Made by a program: the position numbers and the translations under genes. Below, one piece after another: positions 36,749-46,619 of a stretch of 64,000 nt of DNA (within the stretch, counting starts at the first letter, position 1; the number at the start of each line of letters is the position of its first letter). The stretch comes from Thalassospira profundimaris WP0211. Its GTDB lineage: Bacteria; Pseudomonadota; Alphaproteobacteria; Rhodospirillales; Thalassospiraceae. The stretch is from the NCBI RefSeq assembly GCF_000300275.1, contig NZ_AMRN01000006.1, forward strand, positions 1-64,000, given 5' to 3'. The notes under the pieces are model-generated. The model made no database searches and had not been told where the DNA came from. It saw only the letters and a list, made by a program, of their open reading frames with translations.

Positions 36749-37567
36749 ATGACCACGCCTGAAACCAGCTCCGCGACCCATCCGGCCTTTATCTCGGTTG
36801 AAAATCTCAGCAAACGGTTTGGCGACAAGCTTGCCCTAGATGATGTCAGCTTGCATCTTCCCAAGGGCGAAACCATGGCCATTATTGGTCCGTCTGCCGC
36901 AGGCAAAAGTGTTCTGATGAAATGTCTGGTTGGGATTTACGGGGCCGATGCTGGCAAGATCCTGTTGGATGGCGATGATGTCAGTCAAACCAATGCGCCG
37001 AAACGCGCCGCATGGGCGGAACGCATTGGCATGCTGTTTCAACAAAATGCCCTGTTTGACAGCCTGAAGGTTTGGGAGAACATCTGCTTTCGTCAGATTG
37101 AAACCGGTACTCTCAGCCGCAAGGAGGCCCGGGAACGTGCCCTTGATCTATTGGGCCTTGTCGGTCTGGCATCGGAAAGTGCGGATCTGACGCCAAGTGA
37201 TCTGTCTGGCGGCATGCAAAAACGCGTTGGTGTCGCACGGGCGATTTCCACCGATCCGGCGATCCTGTTGCTGGACAATCCGACCGCCGGACTTGATCCG
37301 GTTCTGTCGAACCATATCGAACGCATGATTGGCAAGATTGCAGAACAACGCGGGACCACGGTGATATCGATCACCAACGACATGCATATTGCCCGCACCC
37401 GTTATCAGAACCTGATGATGATGCATGACGGTAAAGTCTATTGGGCGGGTAAAACCAAAGATATCGATGACGTACATAATGCGCACCTGACCCAGATGCT
37501 GAACGGATCCTCACAGGGTCCGATCACCATGCGAACCGGCAAACGAGAAGACCACGTCTATAGCTAA
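36749..37567 (+). CDS. MlaF-like ABC ATPase with degenerate catalytic residues
   Basis: A 272-residue ATPase of the MlaF/MKL group, which normally powers lipid transport by MlaE-type permeases. Walker A is intact (GPSAAGKS, about 51-58) and the signature is LSGGMQKRVGVARAI, typical of MlaF. However, Walker B reads ILLLDNPTAGLDP, with Asn in place of the catalytic Glu (37275-37277, AAT), and the switch region reads SITNDMH, with Asn in place of the usual His (near 37374, AAC). These are seen in the DNA, not in a neighbouring frame. The start is uncertain: ATG 36749 is preferred over 36689, which lies within the aap terminator side. No permease or MCE gene adjoins it. Confidence 0.85.
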   Translation: MTTPETSSATHPAFISVENLSKRFGDKLALDDVSLHLPKGETMAIIGPSAAGKSVLMKCLVGIYGADAGKILLDGDDVSQTNAPKRAAWAERIGMLFQQNALFDSLKVWENICFRQIETGTLSRKEARERALDLLGLVGLASESADLTPSDLSGGMQKRVGVARAISTDPAILLLDNPTAGLDPVLSNHIERMIGKIAEQRGTTVISITNDMHIARTRYQNLMMMHDGKVYWAGKTKDIDDVHNAHLTQMLNGSSQGPITMRTGKREDHVYS

Positions 37568-37596
37568 CGGCGCAAACACCCTGCCCCGTGTCGGAT

Positions 37597-38361
37597 CTAG
37601 TTGGCTGTATAGACCGAAACGTCGGCTTCGCGGATCACATCGGCCCAAACAGGCCCCGGATGACGATCAGTAAACAGAGCGTCGATTTCGGAAAGATGTC
37701 CCAGACGCACCATCGCACGACGACCGAACTTCGATGCATCTGTGCACAGGAATGTTTGGCGGGCGTTGGAAATAATCGCCCGCGCGACGCGCACTTCACG
37801 ATAATCGAAATCCATCAGGCTGCCATCCTCATCGACGCCGGATATCCCGACAATCGCGTAATCAACCTTGAACTGGTTGATGAAATCAATGGTGGCCTCG
37901 CCGATGACACCGAAATCGCGCTGTCGCACAACGCCACCGGCAATAATCACTTCAAATCCCTGATTGGCAGCACAGATTTCTGCAACATGCAGGTTATTGG
38001 TAATGATCTTAAGACTTTTATGGCCCAGAAGCGCATGTGCGACTTCTTCGTTGGTTGTTCCGATATTGATAAACAGAGACGCGCCTTCGGGGATATGTTG
38101 CGCCACCAGCTTTGCGATCTCGCGCTTGCTGCCAAGGTTTAGAACCTGACGGTCGGTATAGGCGGTATTTTCGGTGGTCGAGACACTGGCAGCCCCGCCG
38201 TGATAGCGGGCAATCAGGCCTTCTTCGGCCATTTCATTGATGTCGCGTCGGATGGTTTGTGGCGTGACAGAAAAATGTTCGGCAAGGGTATCAATGGTCA
38301 TAAAGCTGTTGGAGGCGACAAGCTCCAAAATCTCTCTACGACGCCGATCCAGTTTCCCCAT
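37597..38361 (-). CDS. DeoR-family repressor, GlpR-like
   Basis: A 254-residue DeoR protein: helix-turn-helix (about 20-43, MTIDTLAEHFSVTPQTIRRDI) and a sugar-phosphate isomerase-like effector domain (about 75-235; FINIGTTNEEVAHAL, GEATIDFINQF, VGISGVDEDGSLMDFDYREV). It is very similar to GlpR, the glycerol-3-phosphate repressor, but there are no glp genes in the window. Its neighbour is the nucleoside operon, and DeoR proteins also control nucleoside catabolism, so it might regulate that operon. Convergent with the MlaF-like gene. Confidence 0.88.
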   Translation of the reverse strand: MGKLDRRRREILELVASNSFMTIDTLAEHFSVTPQTIRRDINEMAEEGLIARYHGGAASVSTTENTAYTDRQVLNLGSKREIAKLVAQHIPEGASLFINIGTTNEEVAHALLGHKSLKIITNNLHVAEICAANQGFEVIIAGGVVRQRDFGVIGEATIDFINQFKVDYAIVGISGVDEDGSLMDFDYREVRVARAIISNARQTFLCTDASKFGRRAMVRLGHLSEIDALFTDRHPGPVWADVIREADVSVYTAN

Positions 38362-38376
38362 GCCTCTCTCCTTCTG

Positions 38377-38410
38377 TTTTCAATTTTCATCTTTATTGGA
38401 AAATTTTCAT
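38377..38410. promoter_or_regulatory. TTTTCA repeats upstream of the DeoR gene
   Basis: Three copies of TTTTCA start at 38377, 38384 and 38404, and AATTTTCAT occurs twice exactly 20 bases apart (38382-38390 and 38402-38410). They lie 16-49 bases upstream of the regulator's start. Direct repeats of this kind are plausible autoregulatory operators for a DeoR protein. Confidence 0.4.
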
Positions 38411-38514
38411 TCCTGATCAAAATGCTTTCTCTTGAGCCATTTGGCAAGCCTTGTCCGTCGAAAGCAAATGCACGCAGAAAGCTGACGGCGAACTTCGATA
38501 AGCGCAGAAAACAA

Positions 38515-38543
38515 AAAAAGCCGGGTTTCATCCCCGGCTTTTT
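38515..38543 (-). terminator. Terminator of the nucleoside operon (after deoA)
   Basis: AAAAAGCCGGG (38515-38525) pairs with CCCGGCTTTTT (38533-38543). The minus strand gives a T run after the stem, 20 bases past the deoA stop. Confidence 0.88.
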
Positions 38544-38562
38544 GCTTTTGACTTGGTGCCTA

Positions 38563-39903
38563 TCACGCCTTTTTGCGTGCCACGATCCGTTCCCGTACAG
38601 CTGGTTCGGTGCCTGTCGCATCGACATCCCCCTCGCCGATCACAATCGCATCGCGCAGCAAGGCGGTTGCCTCTTCAAGCTGTGCCTCATCACGGGTGTG
38701 AGCCAGGCAAATTGGTGTTTCGGCCGAGACCGGCTGTCCAACCTTGATGAAATCGGTAAAGCCGACCGCAAAGTCGATCTTCTGATCCGCCCGCGTCCGT
38801 CCACCCTTTAGCGAAACCAGCGCAAGACCAACCTTTCTGGCGTCCATCGAAAGAACACGTCCGGTCTTGGCGGCTGTGACCGTATTTATCATCGGGGCGG
38901 CTTCAAGATACTTGTTGGTGTTTTCAACAAAGTCTGCCGGACCACCAAGACTTGATACCATCTTGCCAAAGGTCTCGGCTGCCTTGCCGCTCTCAAGCGC
39001 CTCTGTTGCCATACGCAGGCCATCGGAAACATCGGATGCCACACCACTAACGGTCAGCATCTCAGCCGCCAGCGCCATGGTGACATCATAGACACGTTGT
39101 TCCTGATGCTTGCCGGTCAGGAAGTCGATCGCTTCCTGCATTTCGAGTGCATTGCCAACTGTGTCACCCAGCACCTGTTCCATATCGGTCAGAAGTGCGA
39201 CCGTGGGAACACCGTTGCGGGTGGCAACTTCGGTGATGCTTTCGGCCAGTTCACGGGCGCGCTCATACTCGTTCATAAAGGCGCCGGAGCCGAATTTCAC
39301 ATCCATGACTAGGCTATCAAGCCCGGCTGCCAGTTTCTTTGACAGGATGGACGCCGTGATCAACGGGATGCTCTCGACCGTCGCTGTCACGTCGCGAATG
39401 CCATAAAACCGTTTATCCGCCGGTGCCAGATCGGCTGTCTGCCCGATAATGGCGCAGCCGACTTCACGGGTTACCTTGGCGAATTCGTCAAGACTTGGTG
39501 TGGTGCGATAGCCCGGAATGGAATCAAACTTGTCCAGCGTCCCACCAGTATGACCAAGGCCACGGCCGGAAATCATTGGCACGAACGCCCCGCAGGCACC
39601 AACAATCGGGCCCAGCATCAGGCTGACCTTGTCACCAACACCACCGGTCGAATGCTTGTCCACCACCGGTCCATCAAGGCCAAGCGCCTTCCAGTCCAGA
39701 ACCGTACCGCTATCGCGCATATTGCGCGTAAGCGCCGCGCGTTCATCCATGGTCATGCCATTAAAGAACACTGCCATAGCAAGGGCGGCAACCTGCCCTT
39801 CGCTGATGCTGTTATCGGTGATGCCCTTGACGAAAAAGGCAATCTCAGCGTCTGTCAGAACTTCGCCTTCGCGTTTACGGCGAATGATTTCTTGGGGCAG
39901 CAT
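38563..39903 (-). CDS. deoA: Thymidine phosphorylase DeoA
   Basis: A 446-residue thymidine phosphorylase, which splits thymidine and deoxyuridine into base and deoxyribose 1-phosphate. Motifs: [17 protein letters not shown] (about 78-94), [16 protein letters not shown] and the [10 protein letters not shown] stretch (about 195-204). Length matches the family. AGGAGAC precedes the ATG. It is the last gene of the nucleoside uptake and salvage operon. Confidence 0.95.
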   Translation of the reverse strand: MLPQEIIRRKREGEVLTDAEIAFFVKGITDNSISEGQVAALAMAVFFNGMTMDERAALTRNMRDSGTVLDWKALGLDGPVVDKHSTGGVGDKVSLMLGPIVGACGAFVPMISGRGLGHTGGTLDKFDSIPGYRTTPSLDEFAKVTREVGCAIIGQTADLAPADKRFYGIRDVTATVESIPLITASILSKKLAAGLDSLVMDVKFGSGAFMNEYERARELAESITEVATRNGVPTVALLTDMEQVLGDTVGNALEMQEAIDFLTGKHQEQRVYDVTMALAAEMLTVSGVASDVSDGLRMATEALESGKAAETFGKMVSSLGGPADFVENTNKYLEAAPMINTVTAAKTGRVLSMDARKVGLALVSLKGGRTRADQKIDFAVGFTDFIKVGQPVSAETPICLAHTRDEAQLEEATALLRDAIVIGEGDVDATGTEPAVRERIVARKKA

Positions 39904-39962
39904 GTGCTGTCTCCTGCGCACGTGTCGTTAATTCAAATTAGCAGCCTTGAAGTCATGCGACT

Positions 39963-40769
39963 TCAGGAAGCGCTTGAAAAATATTGCAGCAATATCTTGA
40001 TAAGATTGGCCGAGCCGGCTTTCGACATTTCCAATGTCTGCTCGTGGCTAAGCGGTGTCGCGCTCATGCCAGCGGCCAGATTGGTGATGTTTGAAACCGC
40101 GGCGACCTTGAATCCAAGACGGCGGGCCAGAATGTTTTCCGGGACGGTCGACATACCCACCGCGTCCGCGCCAAGAATCTTGAGCACTCGGATTTCCGCT
40201 GGCGTCTCAAAACTTGGTCCGGTGCACCAGCAATAGGTTCCCTCAAACAGTTTGATGCCCAGCTTGGCCGCCGCACCATGCAGGCCGGACCCGATTTCAG
40301 GATCATAAGGCACATCCATGCCGACAAAACGGTCGTTTCCGTGATAACCGATCAATGGATTGGGACCAAACAGGCTGATATGATCAGTAATCAGCATCAG
40401 ACTGCCCGGTACGGCGTCAGGGATCAGTGAACCGGCAGCATTGGTCAAAAGCAGACGTTCTGCGCCAAGTTCGCTCATAATTTCAAGCGGCTCAGCCATC
40501 AGATCCGATCGGCCATGCTCGTAATAATGCGCCCGCCCCTGCATTACAGCGACCGACACACCGCCAATACGGCCAAGAACAAGTGTCCCGCCATGTCCGA
40601 CCACGGTCGGGCGCGGGAACCCCGGCAATTCTTCGTAGGCAATGCTGATTGCATCACTTACGGCGTCAACCACACCGCCAAGTCCGCTGCCAAGAACCAA
40701 TGCGACTTCCGCCTTGAAACCCGGCGCCTTGGCGGCAATGACGTCAAGCGCTGCTTTTACATTGCTCAT
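39963..40769 (-). CDS. Purine nucleoside phosphorylase
   Basis: A 268-residue trimeric-type purine nucleoside phosphorylase (inosine/guanosine specific), splitting purine nucleosides to base and (deoxy)ribose 1-phosphate. Seen: LGSGLGGV (phosphate site, about 27-34), GRAHYYEHG near 78-86, TNAAGSL, GMSTVPENILA (about 198-208) and SNITNLAAG. The start overlaps the cdd stop by four bases. It is not the short hexameric DeoD type. Confidence 0.92.
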   Translation of the reverse strand: MSNVKAALDVIAAKAPGFKAEVALVLGSGLGGVVDAVSDAISIAYEELPGFPRPTVVGHGGTLVLGRIGGVSVAVMQGRAHYYEHGRSDLMAEPLEIMSELGAERLLLTNAAGSLIPDAVPGSLMLITDHISLFGPNPLIGYHGNDRFVGMDVPYDPEIGSGLHGAAAKLGIKLFEGTYCWCTGPSFETPAEIRVLKILGADAVGMSTVPENILARRLGFKVAAVSNITNLAAGMSATPLSHEQTLEMSKAGSANLIKILLQYFSSAS

Positions 40770-41179
40770 TTGAGGTTCTCCGGCCCGAAGGAATGGGGAA
40801 TAAGTTCTTCACGGCTGAGCGTCAGAAGCGTTTCACCGGCATCATTGATGATAAAGATGGTCGCATCCGGACCGGTAAATTCGCGGATCTTCTGGCGGCA
40901 CCCACCACACGGGGTACAGGCGATATCGCCCAGCCCGACAACGACGATCTCGTCAAAACGGGTTTCCCCTGACAGTACCATTGCCGAAATCGCGCCGGCC
41001 TCGGCACAGACGCCTTCGGGATATGCTGCATTTTCAACATTGCAGCCTGAAATGACCTTACCCTCAGTCGTGCGCAACGCAGCACCGACAAAGAAGTTCG
41101 AATAAGGCGCATATGCCTTGTCACGAGCCGCAAGAGCCGCGTCAATCAGATCGCGCGGAGCCTGTTTATGAGCAACCAT
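40766..41179 (-). CDS. cdd: Cytidine deaminase
   Basis: A 137-residue cytidine/deoxycytidine deaminase of the short tetrameric form. The zinc site is CAEAGA (about 56-61), with Glu as proton shuttle, and CTPCGGCRQ (about 91-99). AYAPYSNFFVGAAL near 21-34 is the typical N-terminal signature. A longer upstream extension in the same frame lacks family similarity and is not used. It lies 109 bases after the permease gene, inside the nucleoside operon. Confidence 0.96.
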   Translation of the reverse strand: MVAHKQAPRDLIDAALAARDKAYAPYSNFFVGAALRTTEGKVISGCNVENAAYPEGVCAEAGAISAMVLSGETRFDEIVVVGLGDIACTPCGGCRQKIREFTGPDATIFIINDAGETLLTLSREELIPHSFGPENLK

Positions 41180-41288
41180 TTGTTTGATCCTGTTTTGATT
41201 ACCTATCGCGCCTGACCAAAGCGCACATTTCTGGAAAAGTGGTTCGGGACTGCCTGTATCATAGGCCGAGACCCGAACCACGAAAAGC

Positions 41289-42260
41289 CTAGCGTTCCTT
41301 GACGTATGCCCGACCAAGTGCCTTTGGTGGAATAGCCCGGCCAATGAACCCGGCCAGAAGAATGACCGTCAGGATATAGGGCAATGCCTGCACCAATTGG
41401 ACCGGAACTTCGCCGATACCGGGCAAAACGACGCCCTGCAAACGTGTGGCTGCCGCGTCAAGAAAGCCAAACAGCAGGCAAGCTGCCAATGCCGGGAACG
41501 GGCGCCACTTGCCAAACACCATGGCCGCCAGCGCGATATAGCCTTTGCCTGCGGTCATGTCCTGCAGGAAGGATGCGCCTTGTGCAGTCGAAAGATAGGC
41601 GCCTGACATGCCAACAAGCACACCACTGCAAATTACGGCGCGATAGCGCATCGCGACAACGCCAATGCCCGCCGTATCAACAGCGCCCGGGTTTTCACCA
41701 ACCGCGCGCAGACGCAAGCCAAACCGGGTGCGATACATCACCCACCAGGCTGCCGGAACGGCAAGGAAGGCAACATAAACCAGAATATTATGACCGCTTA
41801 GCAGTTCCGAATAAATCAGGCCCAGAACCGGAACGTCCTGAACGGCGTCGGCACCCGGAAACGTGATCGGCTGGAAACGTGATCCTTTATCAAGCGCTGG
41901 CGTTTTGCCGCCCTGTGCGAAAAGTGCAATCCCGACAAGTGCGGTCAGACCCGACATCAGGATATTGATCGCCATGCCCGAAACCACTTGGTTGCCCTTG
42001 TGCGTGATGCAAGCAAAACCATGCAGCAGCGAAAGCGCAATCGTGGTTGCAATCGCGGCCAGTAGCCCGACCCACGGGCTTCCGACATAGAACGCAACCG
42101 CAGCAGCCGAAAATGCCCCGCCCAGCATCATGCCTTCAAGGGCAAGGTTAATCGTTCCGGACCGTTCGGAAAACATCCCGGCCAAGGCCGCAAGAATAAG
42201 CGGTGTCGAGGTCCGCAGCGTTGCGTCCAGCAACAGGATAATCAGCTGAAATGTATCCAT
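41289..42260 (-). CDS. Nucleoside ABC transporter permease (second)
   Basis: A 323-residue inner-membrane permease of the branched-chain/ribose permease family, with about ten hydrophobic segments. The start (LIILLLDATLRTSTPLILAALAGMFSERSG) and the conserved GKGYIALAAMVFGKWRP motif (about 236-252) match BmpF/NupP-type nucleoside permeases. Its ATG overlaps the stop of the preceding permease by one base. Confidence 0.92.
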   Translation of the reverse strand: MDTFQLIILLLDATLRTSTPLILAALAGMFSERSGTINLALEGMMLGGAFSAAAVAFYVGSPWVGLLAAIATTIALSLLHGFACITHKGNQVVSGMAINILMSGLTALVGIALFAQGGKTPALDKGSRFQPITFPGADAVQDVPVLGLIYSELLSGHNILVYVAFLAVPAAWWVMYRTRFGLRLRAVGENPGAVDTAGIGVVAMRYRAVICSGVLVGMSGAYLSTAQGASFLQDMTAGKGYIALAAMVFGKWRPFPALAACLLFGFLDAAATRLQGVVLPGIGEVPVQLVQALPYILTVILLAGFIGRAIPPKALGRAYVKER

Positions 42261-43378
42261 TATGCGGCCTCCCCGGCATCCTGGCGCAGACGCCAGGCTG
42301 TATAGATCTTTGTCACGCGCGGACGGAACATGTGTTCCATCGCACCGGTAAACAGGATGACAAGCCCCTGAATAACCACGACCATGTCATTCGAGATGGT
42401 CGGAATTTCAAATGAAAGCTCCGCCCCGCCCTGATAGAGCATCCCGAATAGCAAAGCCGCAAGGAAGATGCCAAATGGATGGTTGCGCCCCATCAGCGCC
42501 ACAGCAATGCCAACAAAGCCATACCCGGCGGTGAAATCAATCAGCAGGCGGTGCTGAACACCCATGACTTCGTTTAGCGCCACGAAGGATGACAGCGCAC
42601 CTGAGATCATCATCGCGATAATGATAAAACGCCCGGGCTCAAGCCCGGCATAGGTTGCCGCCACAGCATTGGCACCAACTGTCCGGATGGCATAGCCCCA
42701 ACGGGTATGCCAGATAAACAGCCAGACCATGACGCTGATGACGATCGCATAAACAAATGACAGGTTCAGTGGGCTTGACGCCATATCAATGCCAAGCGCG
42801 GCTGCAATGTCATGAATAAATGGCAATCGCAAATGTTCGGCGATCTGTTCGCTTTCGGGCGTCATCGAGCCTTCCGGACGAAGCACATTGACCAGCAGAT
42901 ACACCATCAGCGATGAGGCGATGAAGTTGAACATGATCGTCGTAATAACGACGTGCGATCCGCGACGCGCCTGCAAGTAGGCCGGGATATAAGCCCACGC
43001 CGCGCCAAAAATCATCGCCGCCAACATCGCCACAACCAGCATTATCGGGAATGGCAGGAAATCGAGATAAAGGGCGGCCAACGTCACACCGAGGCCACCG
43101 ATATAGGCCTGCCCTTCGGCGCCGATGTTAAACAGCCCGCAATGGAACGCGACGGCAAACGCAAGGCCGGTAAAAATAAAGTTGGTGGTGTAATAAAGCG
43201 TATAACCCCACGCCTCTTCATAGCCAAACGCGCCATAAAGCAGGATTTCAACCACCTGAACCGGGTTTTCACCAATCGCCAAAACCACAAGCCCGGACAC
43301 AACAAGGGCCAACAGCAGGTTCAGCAAAGGCAAGGCGCCAACATCAATCCAGCGCGGTAGTTCGACAGTCTTGCTCAT
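42260..43378 (-). CDS. Nucleoside ABC transporter permease (first)
   Basis: A 372-residue permease, partner of the next gene. It has about ten hydrophobic segments; the central YGFVGIAVALMGRNHPFGIFLAALLFG stretch near 290-317 and GTIAG-like N-terminal part fit BmpE/NupO proteins. Its start overlaps the ATPase stop by four bases (ATGA). Confidence 0.92.
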   Translation of the reverse strand: MSKTVELPRWIDVGALPLLNLLLALVVSGLVVLAIGENPVQVVEILLYGAFGYEEAWGYTLYYTTNFIFTGLAFAVAFHCGLFNIGAEGQAYIGGLGVTLAALYLDFLPFPIMLVVAMLAAMIFGAAWAYIPAYLQARRGSHVVITTIMFNFIASSLMVYLLVNVLRPEGSMTPESEQIAEHLRLPFIHDIAAALGIDMASSPLNLSFVYAIVISVMVWLFIWHTRWGYAIRTVGANAVAATYAGLEPGRFIIIAMMISGALSSFVALNEVMGVQHRLLIDFTAGYGFVGIAVALMGRNHPFGIFLAALLFGMLYQGGAELSFEIPTISNDMVVVIQGLVILFTGAMEHMFRPRVTKIYTAWRLRQDAGEAA

Positions 43379-44970
43379 GCCTGTCCCTCCGCTGCCTTGG
43401 CTTCATTTGGGTCAACGCCCGCCATCATCAAACCAAGCACGCGTTCGTTGGCCTCGGATGCCGCAACTTCACCAATGATGGCCCCATCGCACATCACCAG
43501 AATGCGGTCGGCAAGCGACATAATCTCGTCAAGCTCCACTGACACCAGAAGGACGGCTTTGCCAGCATCCCGCATGGCGACAATACGTTTGTGAATGAAT
43601 TCAATGGCGCCGATATCGACACCACGGGTCGGCTGACCCACCAGAAGCAATTCCGGGTCACGCATGATTTCACGCGCCAGAACAAGCTTTTGCTGATTGC
43701 CGCCCGAGAAATTGGCAGCTTTCAAATCCGGATTGTCCGGACGAACGTCAAATTCCGACATCATATTGGCTGTTGCAGCTGAAATAGCATCCCAATCCAG
43801 AAGCCCGCCCTTTTGATAGGCAGGATCATCTTCATAGCCAAGAATAGCCGCCTCTTTGGCTGAAAAGGCCGTGACCATCGCCATGCGATGGCGATCCTCG
43901 GGCACATGCGCGACACCGCGACGACGGAGCTCTGCGGCATCAACACCTTTGCCCGCCGTTACATCCTGCCTGTTTAGCTCCACGGTCCCTTCGCTGGCAG
44001 ATCTGATACCACCAAGCGCTTCAAGTAGCTCACTTTGTCCGTTACCAGATACCCCGGCAATGCCGACGATTTCGCCTGCGCGCACGGTGAAGGTCGCATT
44101 TTTGACCTTACGAACGCCCTGGGCATTATCAACACAAAGATTATCGACTTTAAGCACGGTCGCAGCCGGATTGGATTCACCTTTTTCAAGGCGTAGCAAT
44201 ACCTTACGGCCGACCATTAATTCCGACAGTTCTTCCGGGCTGGTTTCGGCTGTCTTGCGATGCGCCACCATTGCGCCCTGGCGCATGACGGATACGTTGT
44301 CCGTTGCGGCCATGATTTCGCGCAGTTTGTGGGTAATCAGAACAACCGTCTTGCCCTGTTCTTTCAGGGTATCAAGAATTCTGAAAAGGTGATCAGCTTC
44401 CTGCGGTGTCAAAACACCGGTCGGCTCATCCAGAATAAGAATTTCCGCCCCGCGATAGAGCGCCTTGAGAATTTCCACACGTTGCTGGAGCCCAACCGAC
44501 AGATCACCCACGATGGCATCCGGATCGATGTTGAGCGAATATTCGCGTTCTAGACGTTTGAGTTCTTCGCGTGCCTTTTCAACACCATCGCGCAGAACAG
44601 CACCGCCTTCGACGCCAAGAATAACGTTTTCGAGCACCGAGAACGTCTCAACCAACATGAAATGCTGGTGAACCATCCCGATCCCGACCGCGATCGCGTC
44701 TTCTGATCCGTTGATTTCACAGAGCTTGCCATCGACGTGAATGGTTCCTGCATCGGCCTGATAAAAGCCATACAGAATACTCATCAGGGTCGATTTACCA
44801 GCCCCATTTTCGCCCACGATTCCGTGGATAGTTCCTTTGTCGACCTTAAGGTCGATTTCTTTATTGGCATGTACCGCACCGAACCGCTTGTCTATACCGC
44901 GCAGTTCAATAGCGGGTTGCACGGCACCGGTTTCCCCGGCGCCGTGCATTTGATGCATCGTATCCGACAC
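43375..44970 (-). CDS. Nucleoside ABC transporter ATPase (two nucleotide-binding domains)
   Basis: A 531-residue tandem ATPase, as in ribose and BMP-type importers. Domain 1: Walker A GENGAGKST (about 53-61), signature LSVGLQQRV, Walker B ILILDEPTGVLTP. Domain 2: degenerate Walker A GVSGNGQSE, signature FSGGNQQKL, Walker B LLLVGQPTRGVD. The degenerate second site, including Gln in place of the catalytic Glu, is normal for this family. It lies 31 bases after the binding protein gene. Confidence 0.93.
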   Translation of the reverse strand: MSDTMHQMHGAGETGAVQPAIELRGIDKRFGAVHANKEIDLKVDKGTIHGIVGENGAGKSTLMSILYGFYQADAGTIHVDGKLCEINGSEDAIAVGIGMVHQHFMLVETFSVLENVILGVEGGAVLRDGVEKAREELKRLEREYSLNIDPDAIVGDLSVGLQQRVEILKALYRGAEILILDEPTGVLTPQEADHLFRILDTLKEQGKTVVLITHKLREIMAATDNVSVMRQGAMVAHRKTAETSPEELSELMVGRKVLLRLEKGESNPAATVLKVDNLCVDNAQGVRKVKNATFTVRAGEIVGIAGVSGNGQSELLEALGGIRSASEGTVELNRQDVTAGKGVDAAELRRRGVAHVPEDRHRMAMVTAFSAKEAAILGYEDDPAYQKGGLLDWDAISAATANMMSEFDVRPDNPDLKAANFSGGNQQKLVLAREIMRDPELLLVGQPTRGVDIGAIEFIHKRIVAMRDAGKAVLLVSVELDEIMSLADRILVMCDGAIIGEVAASEANERVLGLMMAGVDPNEAKAAEGQA

Positions 44971-45001
44971 GACAAATCCCCGATTTGCTTTGACGTCTGC
45001 C

Positions 45002-45997
45002 TTACATTGGGCAGGCGCTATCGCTCATGTAATCGTGTACTTCAAGGTTACCGGAAATGATTGCTTCCTTGGCCTCGGCAACGGCTGCTTTCATCTCGTC
45101 GGTGATCAGGCTTTCGTTGTTTTCATCAAGTGCCCAATCAACGCCACCTTCTGCAAGACCCAGAATGGTCAGGCCCGGCTCCCAGGTATCGTTGGCAGCT
45201 GCCTCGAAAGCTTCGTAAACAGCAACGTCAACGCGTTTCAGCATAGACGTCAGAACCGAACCCGGATGCAGGCCGTTCTGGTTGGAGTCCACACCAATGC
45301 CGAGTTTACCGGCATCTGCAGCAGCCTGAAGCACACCAACGCCAGTACCACCTGCAGCATGGTAAACAACATCAGCACCACGGTCGAACTGCGATTTTGC
45401 AAGTTCACCACCCTTTACCGGATCGTTCCAGGCAGCACCGGTAGTGCCGGTCATGTTCTGGAAGACTTCGGCATCGCCATTCGAATATTTTACGCCCTGT
45501 GCGTAACCGCAGGCGAATTTGCGGATCAGCGGAATGTCCATACCACCGACGAAACCGACCTTGCCGGTTTCAGATGCCATAGCCGCCAGAACACCGACAA
45601 GGAACGAACCTTCATGTTCCTTGAAAACCACCGACTGAACGTTCGGCAGGTCTACAACCATGTCAACAATGGTAAATTTGGTTTCAGGGAATTCTTTAGC
45701 GACTTTTTCAAGTGCAGAAGCCTGGGAAAAACCAATCGCAACAATCGGATTCATGCCGCGGCGCGCAAAGTTGCGCATTGCCTGCTCGCGCTGTGAATCG
45801 TTCTGGATTTCGAAGTCACGATACTCAGTACCGGTATCTTCCTTGTACTTCTCGGCACCCGTGTATGCCGCTTGGTTGAATGAGCGGTCAAAACGACCAC
45901 CAAGATCGTAAACCACAGCCGGATTGATTTCTGCAGCCGAAGCAACGCCTGCATAGCAAGCAACAGCCGCGACCACCGAGGTCAGAAGCTTTTTCAT
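45002..45997 (-). CDS. BMP-family nucleoside-binding lipoprotein or periplasmic protein
   Basis: A 331-residue periplasmic binding protein of the BMP (Med/BmpA) family; such proteins bind purine and other nucleosides. Signal peptide 1-20 ends ASA; no lipobox cysteine is obvious, so it is probably periplasmic. Typical: YDLGGRFDRSFNQAAYTGAEK (about 28-48), VGFVGGMDIPLIRKFACGY and AGGTGVGVLQAA. AGGG lies upstream of the start. It is the first gene of the operon. Confidence 0.93.
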   Translation of the reverse strand: MKKLLTSVVAAVACYAGVASAAEINPAVVYDLGGRFDRSFNQAAYTGAEKYKEDTGTEYRDFEIQNDSQREQAMRNFARRGMNPIVAIGFSQASALEKVAKEFPETKFTIVDMVVDLPNVQSVVFKEHEGSFLVGVLAAMASETGKVGFVGGMDIPLIRKFACGYAQGVKYSNGDAEVFQNMTGTTGAAWNDPVKGGELAKSQFDRGADVVYHAAGGTGVGVLQAAADAGKLGIGVDSNQNGLHPGSVLTSMLKRVDVAVYEAFEAAANDTWEPGLTILGLAEGGVDWALDENNESLITDEMKAAVAEAKEAIISGNLEVHDYMSDSACPM

Positions 45998-46619
45998 TCC
46001 GATGCCCTTCTTTGTTTGAATTCTGATTATCTTTCCGCCAATGCCCATCTTGTTTGGCGGAACTCCCTCATCGAAAACACATGTCTCGCAACATAAGCAA
46101 AGCGGCGTTGGTCAAGGACCAATGCAGCGCGGTTTGGCATGCTGCGAATGCTCATGGTAACTACAAAATATAGTGCCCTGTAAATAGCTGAGCACGCAAC
46201 ACGTTGCACAGACCTGTCCACTTGGTCAGCACCAATGCACTACAACCGGAACTTCAAATCGCATATCTGCGGGGTTTCCCTTAGTTTCGGGCCGATCGGG
46301 CTCAAACCTGAACCAACCTTTTCTGCACGTTAATTTATCTTTGTCGATACGCTTAAATGGCACCAAATCGGCACCATTGAACCTCGAATGATTGAAATTG
46401 GTGCGTTTCCGATTCTTCCCGACACAAATGAACCGGCGCGGATTTACGACCACAACCGATGTGTAATTTTAACCACACCGTCAACAACCGGACATACCGT
46501 TCGCGAGAGTTTGGTGCTAGCATTCCGTGGGGCAAAGATTTTCCGACCCACCGATTTGCGTTTTCATACTTTCCCTCCCGATCGGGACAGGAAGAGTGGA
46601 TTATTGTTGGAGAACAGGA
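45998..46619. other. Divergent promoter region between nucleoside operon and 5'-nucleotidase gene
   Basis: About 620 bases without a gene I can support; small frames here are shadows. It must carry both the promoters of the nucleoside uptake operon (left) and of the 5'-nucleotidase gene (right), and joint regulation is plausible. A weak inverted repeat with AATCGG and CCGATT arms (46366-46371 and 46409-46414) is the only structure I can point to. No riboswitch was recognised. Confidence 0.5.

Noticed and set aside
43375-44970. Degenerate second ATP site in the nucleoside importer ATPase as a possible oddity.
   Set aside because: The altered second Walker A and B are normal for this tandem family.
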